Shown in pieces: positions 1 to 7,369 of a stretch of 64,000 bases of DNA. Under the pieces are notes generated by a model. It was not told the origin of the DNA. It worked only from the letters and a program-made list of their open reading frames with translations, and made no database searches. The stretch covers positions 1 to 64,000 of the forward strand of contig NZ_JAHNZO010000008.1 in assembly GCF_018998565.1 (NCBI RefSeq), written 5' to 3'. The position numbers were made by a program, and so were the translations under genes. The stretch's first letter is position 1; each line of letters begins with the position of its first letter. Source of the DNA: Paenibacillus oleatilyticus (GTDB taxonomy: Bacteria > Bacillota > Bacilli > Paenibacillales > NBRC-103111).

Positions 1-306
1 CCGCAGCCGGCCGCCGCTGCGCCGGTGGCGGCGCTGGGCGCGTGCCCGCGCGCGGGCTGCCGCGGCAGCATCATCCGCGGCAAGCGCGGCTACGGCTGCA
101 GCGCGTATAAAACCGGCTGTACCTTCGTGATCTGGAAGGACAGCTTCGGGGCTTCGCTGACGGACGCCGCCATCGCGTATCTCCTGAAACACGGACGCAC
201 CGCACTGATGAGGCTGGTCGACGAGCAGGGACGGCCGGTCGAAGGGCGGCTCGTGCTGCAGGACCCGAATACGGGGCAGCTTAGGCTGGAAGCAGTATCC
301 TTTTAG
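1..306 (+). CDS. Topoisomerase III-like protein, C-terminal end only
   Basis: The frame is open from the first base, so only the last hundred residues or so of a longer protein are in view. They hold a topoisomerase-type zinc ribbon: a Cys pair in CPRAGC, the stretch RGKRGYGCSAY, a last Cys in TGC, then FVIWK and a helical tail with DAAIAYLLKHGRT. This tail is typical of the end of TopB-like type IA topoisomerases in paenibacilli, which pass single DNA strands during decatenation. The Toprim and tyrosine regions lie outside the window, so TopB rather than TopA or another ribbon-bearing protein is an inference from the tail alone. Confidence 0.7.
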   Translation, partial: PQPAAAAPVAALGACPRAGCRGSIIRGKRGYGCSAYKTGCTFVIWKDSFGASLTDAAIAYLLKHGRTALMRLVDEQGRPVEGRLVLQDPNTGQLRLEAVSF

Positions 307-348
307 AAGTCTTGCCTGCGGCAAGCAGGCGCCGACCAGGCAGACTTC
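306..348 (+). terminator. Hairpin after the topoisomerase gene
   Basis: GAAGTCT(T)GCCTG pairs with CAGGCAGACTTC, a 12-bp stem with one bulged base, starting at the stop codon. No T run follows directly, so it is either a weak terminator or an mRNA-stabilising hairpin. Confidence 0.35.
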
Positions 349-393
349 CGATCGAGTAAAGCTATTTTTATCGTGGGGTGAATTCGAGCGCTT

Positions 394-801
394 ATGAAAG
401 AAATTCCCATTCCGTACGTCCGCGCGAACCAGGCTGGCATTGTCCTGCTGGTTGCGCTTGCGGTAGCGCTTCGCCAGCCGGCGCTGATCGCCGCCTTGTG
501 GGCGGTTCAAGTGCTCGGCTTATGGCAGGGCATTCGCGCCAACCTGATCGTGCAGCTCGCCGCCCCGCTGCTTCGCAGCCGTGTCGCAGGAGCCCGCACC
601 GAATCGCGGGAGCTGCTGCGGTTCAACAGCGCCGTAGCCGTCCTGCTGCTGACCTTGTCGCTGCTGGCGTTCTGGGTGAATCCGGGAGGCTGGCTCGGAT
701 ACGTCCTCGCCGGCATCGTGGCGTTTGCCGCGCTCGCGGCTTTATGCGGTTTTTGCCTCGGCTGCTTCCTGTATTACCGGTTCAAGCGTCTCCGCAAATA
801 A
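394..801 (+). CDS. DUF4395 family membrane protein
   Basis: A 135-residue integral membrane protein with an N-terminal YVRANQAGIV motif, hydrophobic segments near 14-28, 31-46, 76-95 and 100-127, and the C-terminal GFCLGCFLYYRFK signature of the DUF4395 family, whose function is not known. In other bacteria such proteins often sit beside thioredoxin-like or sulfur-relay genes, but here it stands alone between the topoisomerase end and a strong terminator. The two Cys of GFCLGC lie at the membrane edge and could be redox-active; that is speculation. The start is the ATG that gives the family's usual N-terminus; no strong ribosome binding site is visible before it. Confidence 0.75.
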   Translation: MKEIPIPYVRANQAGIVLLVALAVALRQPALIAALWAVQVLGLWQGIRANLIVQLAAPLLRSRVAGARTESRELLRFNSAVAVLLLTLSLLAFWVNPGGWLGYVLAGIVAFAALAALCGFCLGCFLYYRFKRLRK

Positions 802-816
802 CGGCCTCCGCTGAAT

Positions 817-857
817 AAAAAAAGCTTTCACCGCAGCGTCTGCGTGAAAGCTTTTTT
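817..857. terminator. Bidirectional terminator
   Basis: AAAAGCTTTCAC and GTGAAAGCTTTT pair around a GCAG/CTGC inner stem, with A and T runs on the two sides. It serves the DUF4395 gene on the plus strand and the hemolysin III gene on the minus strand. Confidence 0.9.
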
Positions 858-878
858 GCCGTTATAGACGGCCCGATA

Positions 879-1553
879 TTACCAGGGCAGCACGTAGAAA
901 TAGACGGAGCAAAAGTGGCAGATGCTTCCTCCCAGCACGAACACGTGCCATACGGTGTGGGCATAAGGGAGCTTGCGCCATAAATAAAAGATCGTGCCGA
1001 CCGTGTACAGCAGGCCTCCGGCCACCAGCCAGCCGATTCCGGCTGCGGGAAGCTGCTCCTGGAGCGGACGAAACGCGAACATGACCATCCAGCCCATCGC
1101 GATATAGAACAGCGTCGAGAGGACATTAAATCGCTTGACGAAAAACAGCTTGAACACAATGCCCAGCAGCGCAAGTCCCCACACGACGCCGAATAAGCTC
1201 CATCCCAAAGGGCCGCGAATCGTCACGAGCAAGAAAGGGGTATAGGTGCCTGCGATAAGCACGTAGATGGCCGAGTGGTCCATAATTTCGAACAGATCGA
1301 TCCAGCGCGCCTTGCGGGCGCTATGCAGCAAGGTGGAGCAGACGTACAGCAGAATGAGCGAGACGCCGAAAACGGTGAAGCTGACGATATGCCAGACCGT
1401 GCCGTTCTGCAGCGAATGAAGCAGCAGCAGAACGAGAGCCCCGACGCTGAGCGCGGCGCCGATGCCGTGGCTGATGGCGTTGGCCCGCTCTTCTTTCCAA
1501 GACGATAAAGTCAACTTGCATTCATCTCCCGTCGATTGGTGGATTTCTTCCAT
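879..1553 (-). CDS. Hemolysin III family membrane protein
   Basis: About 224 residues with seven hydrophobic segments. It carries the Hly-III/PAQR signatures: ERANAISHGIGA near the N-terminus, DHSAIYVLIAGTYTPF in the middle and HTVWHVFVLGGSICHF near the end, whose His residues form the metal site in this superfamily. Bacterial members (YqfA/TrhA-like) affect membrane lipid state; haemolysis is a property of a few homologues only. The ATG at 1553 lacks a good ribosome binding site, while a TTG at 1514 follows GGGAGA by ten bases, so the protein may start 13 residues later. The upstream neighbour on the same strand ends 31 bases before, so the two may be co-transcribed. Confidence 0.85.
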   Translation of the reverse strand: MEEIHQSTGDECKLTLSSWKEERANAISHGIGAALSVGALVLLLLHSLQNGTVWHIVSFTVFGVSLILLYVCSTLLHSARKARWIDLFEIMDHSAIYVLIAGTYTPFLLVTIRGPLGWSLFGVVWGLALLGIVFKLFFVKRFNVLSTLFYIAMGWMVMFAFRPLQEQLPAAGIGWLVAGGLLYTVGTIFYLWRKLPYAHTVWHVFVLGGSICHFCSVYFYVLPW

Positions 1554-1584
1554 TATAACCCGCGACCGGAGAAATGACCAACTC

Positions 1585-2925
1585 TTAGTACCAGCCCGTA
1601 ATCCGTACCGGAAAGCCTCGGGGCGATTCGTTCCCCCGCTCGTGGGGAATAAGCAGCAGCTCGGGAGTATCGCGGATTCCTTCCGCGAACAGCTCGAACG
1701 ATACGCGGGGAAAATCCGCTTGCAAGACAACAACGTTACCGTCTGCTTGAATGACGCGGATCGCAAGCTCCAGCGGCTGGCCGCCGGCGACGCAGCGGTA
1801 ATGCGAAGGCTCTGCGGCGGATTCGGCATCGATACGCTTGCAGAATTCCAGCACGACGAGCTGGCGGTCTGGACGGTGGACCCGCAGCACCCGGGGCGGT
1901 TCCCGATACATCGGCAGGCCGATGGAATACTCGTAGGCCGTCCAGAACCGGTAGCCGAGCTCGCCCGACGATTTCGCGAACTCGCGGATCCAGGCCCGGC
2001 TGCGTCGCATCCGGGCCTGCGAGCCGATATCCGTCTGGATGCCCAGCGGAATGCCCGGATGAACGGTTCGGATACTTTCCACGAAGGGCCGATAATGTCT
2101 TATGTAATCGGGCGGCAGATGCATGCGCATCCAGTCAGGCCAATGGGTCTGGAGGATGTGGGCGTCCGGGCGGACCGTCCGGATCATTTCAACGGCATCC
2201 ACACCCTGGTACTCGCGAAGCGCTCCGACGGGGTCTTGGCCGGCGTCCACCGCAAGGGACCACGTCGCGATTTTGATATCGGGTCTCGCTTCGCGGACCC
2301 CGCCGACTCCGTTGATCAGCTCGTTCAGAAATCCGTTCACCGCCTGAACCCGAAACTCGATCCATAGCAAGTAGCGGCCGCGGTCCTTTTTGTAATACAG
2401 GGGCGAGGAGGAGTAACGAAATTCCGGCATGTCGCTGCCGCTGAACTGTTTGAATGCCGCCCTGGCATACGGGCCGACATCGCCGTACACGCCGCTTGCC
2501 AGTCCGTTCCATTCGGGAAAATACGGCTCGGCTACCTCAAAGCCCGTAAACGGGTGCGTGCGGACGAGATGGGCGGCCGCCGCTTTTTTCCAGGCCACAT
2601 AGCGATGGCTGAAAGGAGATAGCCGGGTAAACCCGTCGTTGACCGGCTTCAGCAGCGTCATTTGCCACTCCGGCCAATCTGGAGGCAAATTTTCGGTCGT
2701 GTACGTCCCGTTGCCGATCACCATCGCCCAGACGTCCATGCCGCGCTCGCGAAGAGCCGCTACGAGCCTGCCGTTCACCCGGGTTTCATCCGTTACAAAA
2801 TAGCGCACGGTACGGAATCCGGCCAATTCCAGCTCGGAGGCGACGCTTTCGGGAGAACGGCCGAGATAATAAGCAAAGGTCGGATCGATTTGAATCGTAG
2901 GCCGACTCGGAGTTCCGACAGACAT
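1585..2925 (-). CDS. Unrecognised protein, probably TIM-barrel glycosidase-like
   Basis: A soluble protein of 446 residues without a signal peptide. The first 330 residues alternate strands and helices as in a TIM barrel (RTVRYFVTDE, DVWAMVIGNGTY, GFEVAEPYFPEW, IKIATWSLAVD, HILQTHWPDW, LGIQTDIGS), and acidic residues close several predicted strands, as in retaining glycosidases; the last 100 residues look all-beta. I do not recognise a named family and assign no substrate. The ATG at 2925 is chosen over one nine codons upstream because GAGGG precedes it at a suitable distance. LacI-type half-sites upstream (see 2951-2996) would fit a carbohydrate role. Confidence 0.7.
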   Translation of the reverse strand: MSVGTPSRPTIQIDPTFAYYLGRSPESVASELELAGFRTVRYFVTDETRVNGRLVAALRERGMDVWAMVIGNGTYTTENLPPDWPEWQMTLLKPVNDGFTRLSPFSHRYVAWKKAAAAHLVRTHPFTGFEVAEPYFPEWNGLASGVYGDVGPYARAAFKQFSGSDMPEFRYSSSPLYYKKDRGRYLLWIEFRVQAVNGFLNELINGVGGVREARPDIKIATWSLAVDAGQDPVGALREYQGVDAVEMIRTVRPDAHILQTHWPDWMRMHLPPDYIRHYRPFVESIRTVHPGIPLGIQTDIGSQARMRRSRAWIREFAKSSGELGYRFWTAYEYSIGLPMYREPPRVLRVHRPDRQLVVLEFCKRIDAESAAEPSHYRCVAGGQPLELAIRVIQADGNVVVLQADFPRVSFELFAEGIRDTPELLLIPHERGNESPRGFPVRITGWY

Positions 2926-2950
2926 GCGTATCCCTCGCTTTCCTTCATAC

Positions 2951-2996
2951 AAGCGGTAATCGCTTAATCGATTTCTTCTTAATTAGAAACGTTTCC
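2951..2996 (-). promoter_or_regulatory. LacI/CcpA-like operator candidates
   Basis: Two inverted repeats lie just upstream of the barrel-protein gene: AAGCGGTAATCGCTT (2951-2965) and GAAACGTTTC (2986-2995). Both have the central CG expected of LacI-family sites. No LacI-type regulator gene is in the window, so the binder would be CcpA or a distant regulator. Confidence 0.35.
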
Positions 2997-3160
2997 TCCC
3001 ATAGTACGCTTCATGTTCCGCAGATTCAAATTTGAAGTCCGGGGAGCTTACGGAGCATGCTTTCAAAGTCTTCAGAGTTATTTATATGAGCCGGATAGCA
3101 GAAAAATTTGCCAAAAGGTTTATTTATTGCCGCCATGCACATATTCCATCGTATAACCCC

Positions 3161-3194
3161 AAAAAAAGAAACGCCTCTCGCATGCGAGGGCGTT
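3161..3194 (-). terminator. Terminator of the holin gene
   Basis: Read on the minus strand, AACGCCCTCG-CATG-CGAG(A)GGCGTT is followed by TTCTTTTTTT, a classic intrinsic terminator 20 bases past the holin stop codon. Confidence 0.85.
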
Positions 3195-3215
3195 AAGTCC
3201 GCGGAGATCGGATGG

Positions 3216-3404
3216 TTATACGGTGCCGTCTTTCGGTTTGCCATGATCAACAATAATGCCGACGAGAACGAGAACGGCGCCGACTCCATTCGCGATATCG
3301 TTAATGAGATTATCGGGGATGTCGTATCCGAAGCTGCCCAAGGCAAGCTTCGCGCCACCAAGAATACCTAGAATGAACGCTGGCTTTTTCCATTTATTAC
3401 GCAT
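3216..3404 (-). CDS. Small orphan phage-type holin-like protein
   Basis: A 62-residue protein with a basic start (MRNKWKKPAF), one hydrophobic segment (ILGILGGAKLALGSFGY), an amphipathic INDIANGVGAV part, a second hydrophobic stretch (VLVLVGIIVDHG) and a short charged tail. Two helices ending in GIIVD plus a hydrophilic tail recall phage holins of the phi-LC3 type. The start is decided by AAAGGAGG eight bases before the ATG at 3404; an earlier ATG lacks such a site. It has its own terminator, and there is no endolysin or other phage gene nearby. It may be a prophage remnant or a domesticated holin. Confidence 0.6.
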   Translation of the reverse strand: MRNKWKKPAFILGILGGAKLALGSFGYDIPDNLINDIANGVGAVLVLVGIIVDHGKPKDGTV

Positions 3405-3497
3405 AGGCCCAACCTCCTTTTCGATGGACTCCATATATTCATATGAGTCTTCAAAAAAAAGGAGTGGACTACCGGAGAAACGGGGTATTGTCCAAGT

Positions 3498-4769
3498 TCA
3501 TGCCGGCGTCAAGCGCCGGGTCAGTCCCCAGAACAGCAGCGCGAGACCGCTTATGGCGGCGCCCAGCAGACAGACGCCGGTCCAACCGGCCCGCGCGTAC
3601 ATGAGCGTCGAGGAAATCGAGCCGACGGCGCTGCCGATCGAATAGAAGATCATGTACGCCCCGGCGAGACGGCTGCGGGCTTCCGGGCGCACGTTGTAAA
3701 TCATGCCCTGATTGGTGACGTGCACGGCTTGCACCGCCAGGTCGAGGAGGACCACTCCGGCGATCAGGGCCCAGAGGGAGCGTTCGGTCAGACTGATCGG
3801 CAGCCACGAAACCAGCAGCAGCGTCAGCGCGATACCGGTGGTCCGCTGTCCGAAGCCGCGATCTGCGAGCCGTCCCGCACGCGCCGCCGCCAACGCTCCC
3901 GCTACGCCTACGAGCCCGAACGATCCGATCACGGTATGGGAAAGCGACAGCGGCGGCGAACTGAGCGGCAGCACAAGCGAGGTCCACAGCACGCTGAACG
4001 AGGCGAAAATAAGCATCGCGAGAATACCGCGAATGCGCAGCACCGGCTCCTGCACGAATAAAGCGAATACGGAGCGCAGCAGCTGCGGATACGTCATCGG
4101 CACCTTCCCGTGATCTTCCCGCGGCAGCACCCGGAACAGGAGCCCGGCCATGAGCACCGTCAATCCGGCGGAGACGAAATATACCGAACGCCAGCCCGCG
4201 AGATCGGTCAGCGTCCCGGCGACGGTTCGGGCGAGCAAAATGCCGATCACCACACCGCTCGTTACCAGACCGACGACCCGGCCCCGCTCGGCAGGCGCCG
4301 CCAACGTCGAGGCGTAGGCGACGAGCGCCTGCGTCACGACGGCAAGCAGGCCGACCAACCCCATGCCTGCGAGCAGTACGGCGGCGGTAGAGGCGGTGCC
4401 GACCACAATAAGCGCCAATACGGACAACAGCATTTGGCCGACGATCAGCTTCCGGCGGTTCACCAGATCGCCGAGCGGGACGAGCAATAGCAGGCCCAGC
4501 GCATAGCAGATCTGAGTGGCCGTGATGACAACCCCTACGGCTGCGCGGTCAATGCCAAGCTCGCTTGCCATCGCGTCGAGCAGCGGCTGCGCATAGTAGA
4601 CGTTGGCGACAGCGAGCCCGCAGGCGATGGCAAACAATAGCGCGGCGGAACGGGACATCGCCGGCGCAGAAGCCGGTTCTTCTGCGGCCAAGCCTCCATG
4701 CGGCGCCTTCGGCCTTGCCCCGCTGCGGTCCTCAGCAAGAACCCCCGCCTTTTTTTCTAGCCTATCCAT
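3498..4769 (-). CDS. MFS transporter, divergent from a TetR regulator
   Basis: A 12-helix major facilitator protein of 423 residues (YnfM/YgaY-like sugar or drug efflux type). The loop after helix 2 carries GDLVNRRKL, and NVYYAQPLLD near residue 65 is common in this subgroup. The first 50 residues are a hydrophilic, Ala/Pro-rich cytoplasmic extension. The ATG at 4769 is chosen because GGAGGG lies eight bases before it. It is divergent from the TetR gene at 5010, with a sigma-A-like promoter and a palindrome matching the one at the TetR promoter, so it is very likely the regulated target. The substrate is unknown. Confidence 0.85.
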   Translation of the reverse strand: MDRLEKKAGVLAEDRSGARPKAPHGGLAAEEPASAPAMSRSAALLFAIACGLAVANVYYAQPLLDAMASELGIDRAAVGVVITATQICYALGLLLLVPLGDLVNRRKLIVGQMLLSVLALIVVGTASTAAVLLAGMGLVGLLAVVTQALVAYASTLAAPAERGRVVGLVTSGVVIGILLARTVAGTLTDLAGWRSVYFVSAGLTVLMAGLLFRVLPREDHGKVPMTYPQLLRSVFALFVQEPVLRIRGILAMLIFASFSVLWTSLVLPLSSPPLSLSHTVIGSFGLVGVAGALAAARAGRLADRGFGQRTTGIALTLLLVSWLPISLTERSLWALIAGVVLLDLAVQAVHVTNQGMIYNVRPEARSRLAGAYMIFYSIGSAVGSISSTLMYARAGWTGVCLLGAAISGLALLFWGLTRRLTPA

Positions 4770-4818
4770 CGTTTTACCCTCCTGACAAGTAAGAATAATT
4801 TGTACCAAAAAGTATATT

Positions 4819-4832
4819 ATACCGATTGGTAT
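4819..4832. promoter_or_regulatory. TetR operator at the MFS promoter
   Basis: The palindrome ATACCGATTGGTAT begins 15 bases past the -10 box of the MFS promoter, a roadblock position. It fits ATACYRATYGRTAT, as does 4979-4992. Confidence 0.65.
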
Positions 4833-4847
4833 GTAATTTGCTTCGTA

Positions 4848-4876
4848 AATATAACTCTCGCGCAGGCTGCTGTCAA
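4848..4876 (-). promoter_or_regulatory. Sigma-A promoter of the MFS gene
   Basis: On the minus strand TTGACA (4876-4871) is separated by 17 bases from TATATT (4853-4848). Confidence 0.75.
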
Positions 4877-4943
4877 GAGGCCGGTTGTCCGGAGAGCGGG
4901 CCGAATTTCTCGGAAAGACTCGTCTGCGGAACGCCGGCCGAAT

Positions 4944-4972
4944 TTGACAACGGCGGTTTCAAGGCCTAAAAT
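4944..4972 (+). promoter_or_regulatory. Sigma-A promoter of the tetR gene
   Basis: TTGACA (4944-4949), 17-base spacer, TAAAAT (4967-4972), followed within seven bases by the operator at 4979-4992. Confidence 0.7.
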
Positions 4973-4978
4973 TATAAT

Positions 4979-4992
4979 ATACTAATCGATAT
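4979..4992. promoter_or_regulatory. TetR operator at the tetR promoter
   Basis: ATACTAATCGATAT shares the pattern ATACYRATYGRTAT with 4819-4832 and lies just past the -10 box, which suggests autorepression. Confidence 0.6.
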
Positions 4993-5009
4993 GAAATGAG
5001 GCTATTTTT

Positions 5010-5591
5010 ATGGTACGGCCAAGAGCGTTCGATGAAGACAAGGCTTTGAATGCCGCGATGCGGCTATTTTGGGAGAAGGGGTATGAAGCGACTTCTTTAA
5101 GCGATCTCACGTCCGGAATGGGCATACAGCGCCCAAGCCTTTATGCGGCCTTCGGAGACAAGAAGGAGCTGTTCGAAGCTGCGCTCCGCAAATATACGCG
5201 CGCTCACTCCTCCTACGTCCGGTCCAAGCTGCAAAACGCTTCTTCCGTCAAGGAAGCGTTCCGGTCCTATTTCGAAGGGATTGCGGCGGAAGCGGACGAG
5301 GAAGGGCCCAACAAGGGATGCTTCTGTATCAACGTCATGGTGGAGCTTGCGCCGCATGACGTCAAATTCGAGGTTCTCACCAGGGAGCATCAGATGTACC
5401 TGGCTGCCCTGTTTCAAGAAACGATCGAACGCGGCATACGGTCGGGAGAGCTGAAGCAAGTCGGCAGCGCCAAGGCGCTGGCTCACACCTTGCTTGTGTC
5501 GGTCATCGGACTCACCGTGCTGATGAAATCCCGTCCCGAACGTTCGGTTGCGGACCATTTTATCGCGACGATCCTCGAATTGCTGAAGTAA
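5010..5591 (+). CDS. TetR family repressor of the divergent MFS gene
   Basis: A 193-residue one-component regulator. Residues 6-52 form the TetR helix-turn-helix (FDEDKALNAAMRLFWEKGYEATSLSDLTSGMGIQRPSLYAAFGDKKELF); the YAAF motif and the AefR-like C-terminal half (NKGCFCINVMVELAPHD) place it in the YxaF/AcrR-like branch. It stands divergent from the MFS gene and both promoters carry the same kind of palindrome, so it probably represses itself and the pump until a ligand binds. Initiation is at the ATG at 5010 behind a weak TGAGG site. Confidence 0.9.
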   Translation: MVRPRAFDEDKALNAAMRLFWEKGYEATSLSDLTSGMGIQRPSLYAAFGDKKELFEAALRKYTRAHSSYVRSKLQNASSVKEAFRSYFEGIAAEADEEGPNKGCFCINVMVELAPHDVKFEVLTREHQMYLAALFQETIERGIRSGELKQVGSAKALAHTLLVSVIGLTVLMKSRPERSVADHFIATILELLK

Positions 5592-5605
5592 CTTGACCGG
5601 TCAAG
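5592..5605. repeat. Perfect 14-bp palindrome after tetR
   Basis: CTTGACCGGTCAAG starts at the end of the tetR stop codon and is followed by an A/T-rich tract. It could be a short terminator stem or a regulator site linked to the zinc promoter just downstream; the sequence does not decide. Confidence 0.4.
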
Positions 5606-5611
5606 ATTTAA

Positions 5612-5659
5612 TAATAAAAATTACGATTAATTGACAGAGCCGAGCGGACGGAGTAAAAT
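5612..5659 (+). promoter_or_regulatory. Promoter of the zinc module with a Zur-box-like site
   Basis: TTGACA (5631-5636), 17-base spacer, TAAAAT (5654-5659). Directly upstream, 5612-5626 contains ATTACGA, one half of the Bacillus Zur box (TCGTAAT-N-ATTACGA); the other half (TAATAAA) matches only four of seven positions. Since zur is the second gene of the unit, zinc-dependent autoregulation is likely but the box is imperfect. Confidence 0.55.
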
Positions 5660-5719
5660 TTGAAAAAAAGTAGGGCAACAACCTAACTTGCGAACATAAA
5701 CGGAAAGCGGTGTAGCGAT

Positions 5720-6739
5720 TTGAAGAAAGAACGAACGGTTCCGGTTCATATTTTGACCGGATTTTTGGGCAGCGGCAAGACGACGCTGCTGACCCGGGCG
5801 CTGGACTATTATAAGCTGAGCGGCAAAAAGCCCGCCGTTCTGATGAACGAGCTGGGCGACGTGAACCTGGACGGGATGCTCGTGGACGAGGACGTGCCGA
5901 TGACCGAAATGCTCGGCGGCTGCATCTGCTGTACGATTCGCGGCGATCTGGGCATGGAGCTGAAGCAGCTGATCGAGGAGCACCGGCCGGACGTTGTGTT
6001 CGTGGAATGCACGGGAGCGGCCAACCCGATCGAGATGCTGGACGGCGTGACGGACGCCTCCCTTCTTACGAAGGTAGAGCTGAAGTCGGTCGTTACGGTC
6101 GTCGATGCGGCGCAGCTCAGCGAGCGCTCGCACAATCCCGTGGGCAAGACGTACCGGCTCATGCAGGATCAAATCCGCTGCGCGACGCGCATTTTGCTCA
6201 ACAAGACGGATCTCGTGCCCCCGGCGGAGCTCGTTCGTCTGGATACGCTGATCCGGGAGCTGAATCCCGCAGCCCCGATCCTGCCGACCGTGCGCTGCGA
6301 GATCGAGCTGTCCTTGTTCGACCGCCTCGAAGGCGGCGTAGCGGAGCGGCACCAGGCGGCTTCCGCTTGCGGCTGCGGACATGAGCATGCGGCGGACGAA
6401 GGCTGCGGAACCGGAGGTCATGATCATGAGCATGGAAGCGATGCGCATCATCACAGCCACGAGCATGTGATGGTCTATACGCATTACTTCGCACACCCGG
6501 TGGATAGCGAGCAATTTGAAGCGCTGATCGGACGGCTCCCGCAGGAAATATACCGGGCCAAAGGCATTTTGCGGTTCACCGATACAGTTAGTCCGTTTTT
6601 GTTCCAATACGCGTATCGCGAGATGGATTTCGTGAAAATAGCGCCGAAGGAAGAGCTGCCCAGCGTAGCGGTGTTTATCGGCGAGCACTTTGACCGGTCC
6701 TTTCTGAAGGCCGAGCTGGCGGCTCTGGAAGGCCGGTAA
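5720..6739 (+). CDS. COG0523 (CobW/ZigA-type) GTPase, zinc metallochaperone
   Basis: A 339-residue G3E-family GTPase. GFLGSGKTT (14-22) is the P-loop, GGCICCTIRGDL carries the CxCC metal site (Cys 68, 70, 71), FVECTGAANP is the switch region and LLNKTDLV the guanine-specificity loop; a C-terminal CobW_C domain follows. Between the domains, near residues 215-250, lies a Cys/His-rich segment with GHDHEHGSDAHHHSHEH, a metal-binding loop seen in ZigA/YciC members that supply zinc to client proteins in shortage. The start is a TTG at 5720. It is followed after 71 bases by zur, which supports a zinc rather than a cobalt or nitrile hydratase role. Confidence 0.88.
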   Translation: MKKERTVPVHILTGFLGSGKTTLLTRALDYYKLSGKKPAVLMNELGDVNLDGMLVDEDVPMTEMLGGCICCTIRGDLGMELKQLIEEHRPDVVFVECTGAANPIEMLDGVTDASLLTKVELKSVVTVVDAAQLSERSHNPVGKTYRLMQDQIRCATRILLNKTDLVPPAELVRLDTLIRELNPAAPILPTVRCEIELSLFDRLEGGVAERHQAASACGCGHEHAADEGCGTGGHDHEHGSDAHHHSHEHVMVYTHYFAHPVDSEQFEALIGRLPQEIYRAKGILRFTDTVSPFLFQYAYREMDFVKIAPKEELPSVAVFIGEHFDRSFLKAELAALEGR

Positions 6740-6810
6740 CCTTGACTCCCGCTGCGGATTCAGGCATTATTAGTAGTATCCGATAGCGTATTCATAGGGA
6801 AGAGGTAGGT

Positions 6811-7281
6811 ATGGGAAATCACGAGCATGAGGTTCAGTCGACCGTTCAAGATATTTTGAAGGCCATGTCGGCCAAAGGCTGGCGCATTACCGACCAACGG
6901 AAGAGCCTTGCCGCCTTGTTCGCCGAATCGACCGGCTATTTGTCCCCCAAGGACGTTTATGATTATATGAAGCAGCCTTATCCCGGTGTCAGCTTCGATA
7001 CGGTGTACCGCAACCTGCGCCTGCTGAGCGAGATGGGCGTTCTGGAACAAATTTACTTAAACGACGGACTGAAGTTCCGCGCCCGCTGCCAGTCGCATCA
7101 TCATCATCATCTTATTTGCATGAACTGCGAGAAAACGGTGCCTTTCGAATTTTGCCCGATGAAGCAGATCGACAATCTGCCGTCCGATTTTCAAATCGTC
7201 AATCACCGGTTTGAAATTTTGGGCTACTGCGGCGACTGCGCGCCGGCGGAATCCCGCGAGACAGGAACGCAAAAGCATTAA
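6811..7281 (+). CDS. zur: Fur family zinc uptake regulator Zur
   Basis: A 156-residue Fur-superfamily repressor. The winged helix spans about residues 12-88 (GWRITDQRKSLAALF, SFDTVYRNLRLL) and the dimerisation half carries a run of five His (HHHHHLICMNC) and two CxxC pairs (CMNC and CGDC) for structural zinc. DTVYRNL plus the two CxxC pairs is the usual Fur/Zur layout; the COG0523 gene upstream and the Zur-like half-box at the promoter favour Zur over Fur or PerR. It would repress zinc uptake genes when zinc is plentiful. A terminator follows at 7301. Confidence 0.85.
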   Translation: MGNHEHEVQSTVQDILKAMSAKGWRITDQRKSLAALFAESTGYLSPKDVYDYMKQPYPGVSFDTVYRNLRLLSEMGVLEQIYLNDGLKFRARCQSHHHHHLICMNCEKTVPFEFCPMKQIDNLPSDFQIVNHRFEILGYCGDCAPAESRETGTQKH

Positions 7282-7300
7282 TACAGCCAGGCATCATGGA

Positions 7301-7334
7301 AGACAGTGTACCCACGAAGGGGCGCTGTCTTTTG
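7301..7334 (+). terminator. Terminator after zur
   Basis: AGACAGTG pairs with CGCTGTCT around a 16-base loop, followed by TTTTGTTTG. Confidence 0.75.
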
Positions 7335-7369
7335 TTTGAAGAGAAATGAAAAGGAGAGTGAGTTCGTCT

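Noticed and set aside
5627..6688. A 353-codon minus-strand frame opposite the COG0523 gene
   Set aside because: Complement shadow of a well-supported gene; no motif and no ribosome binding site.
7097..7112. CAT repeat resembling a microsatellite
   Set aside because: It encodes the run of His in the Zur metal site and is part of the gene.
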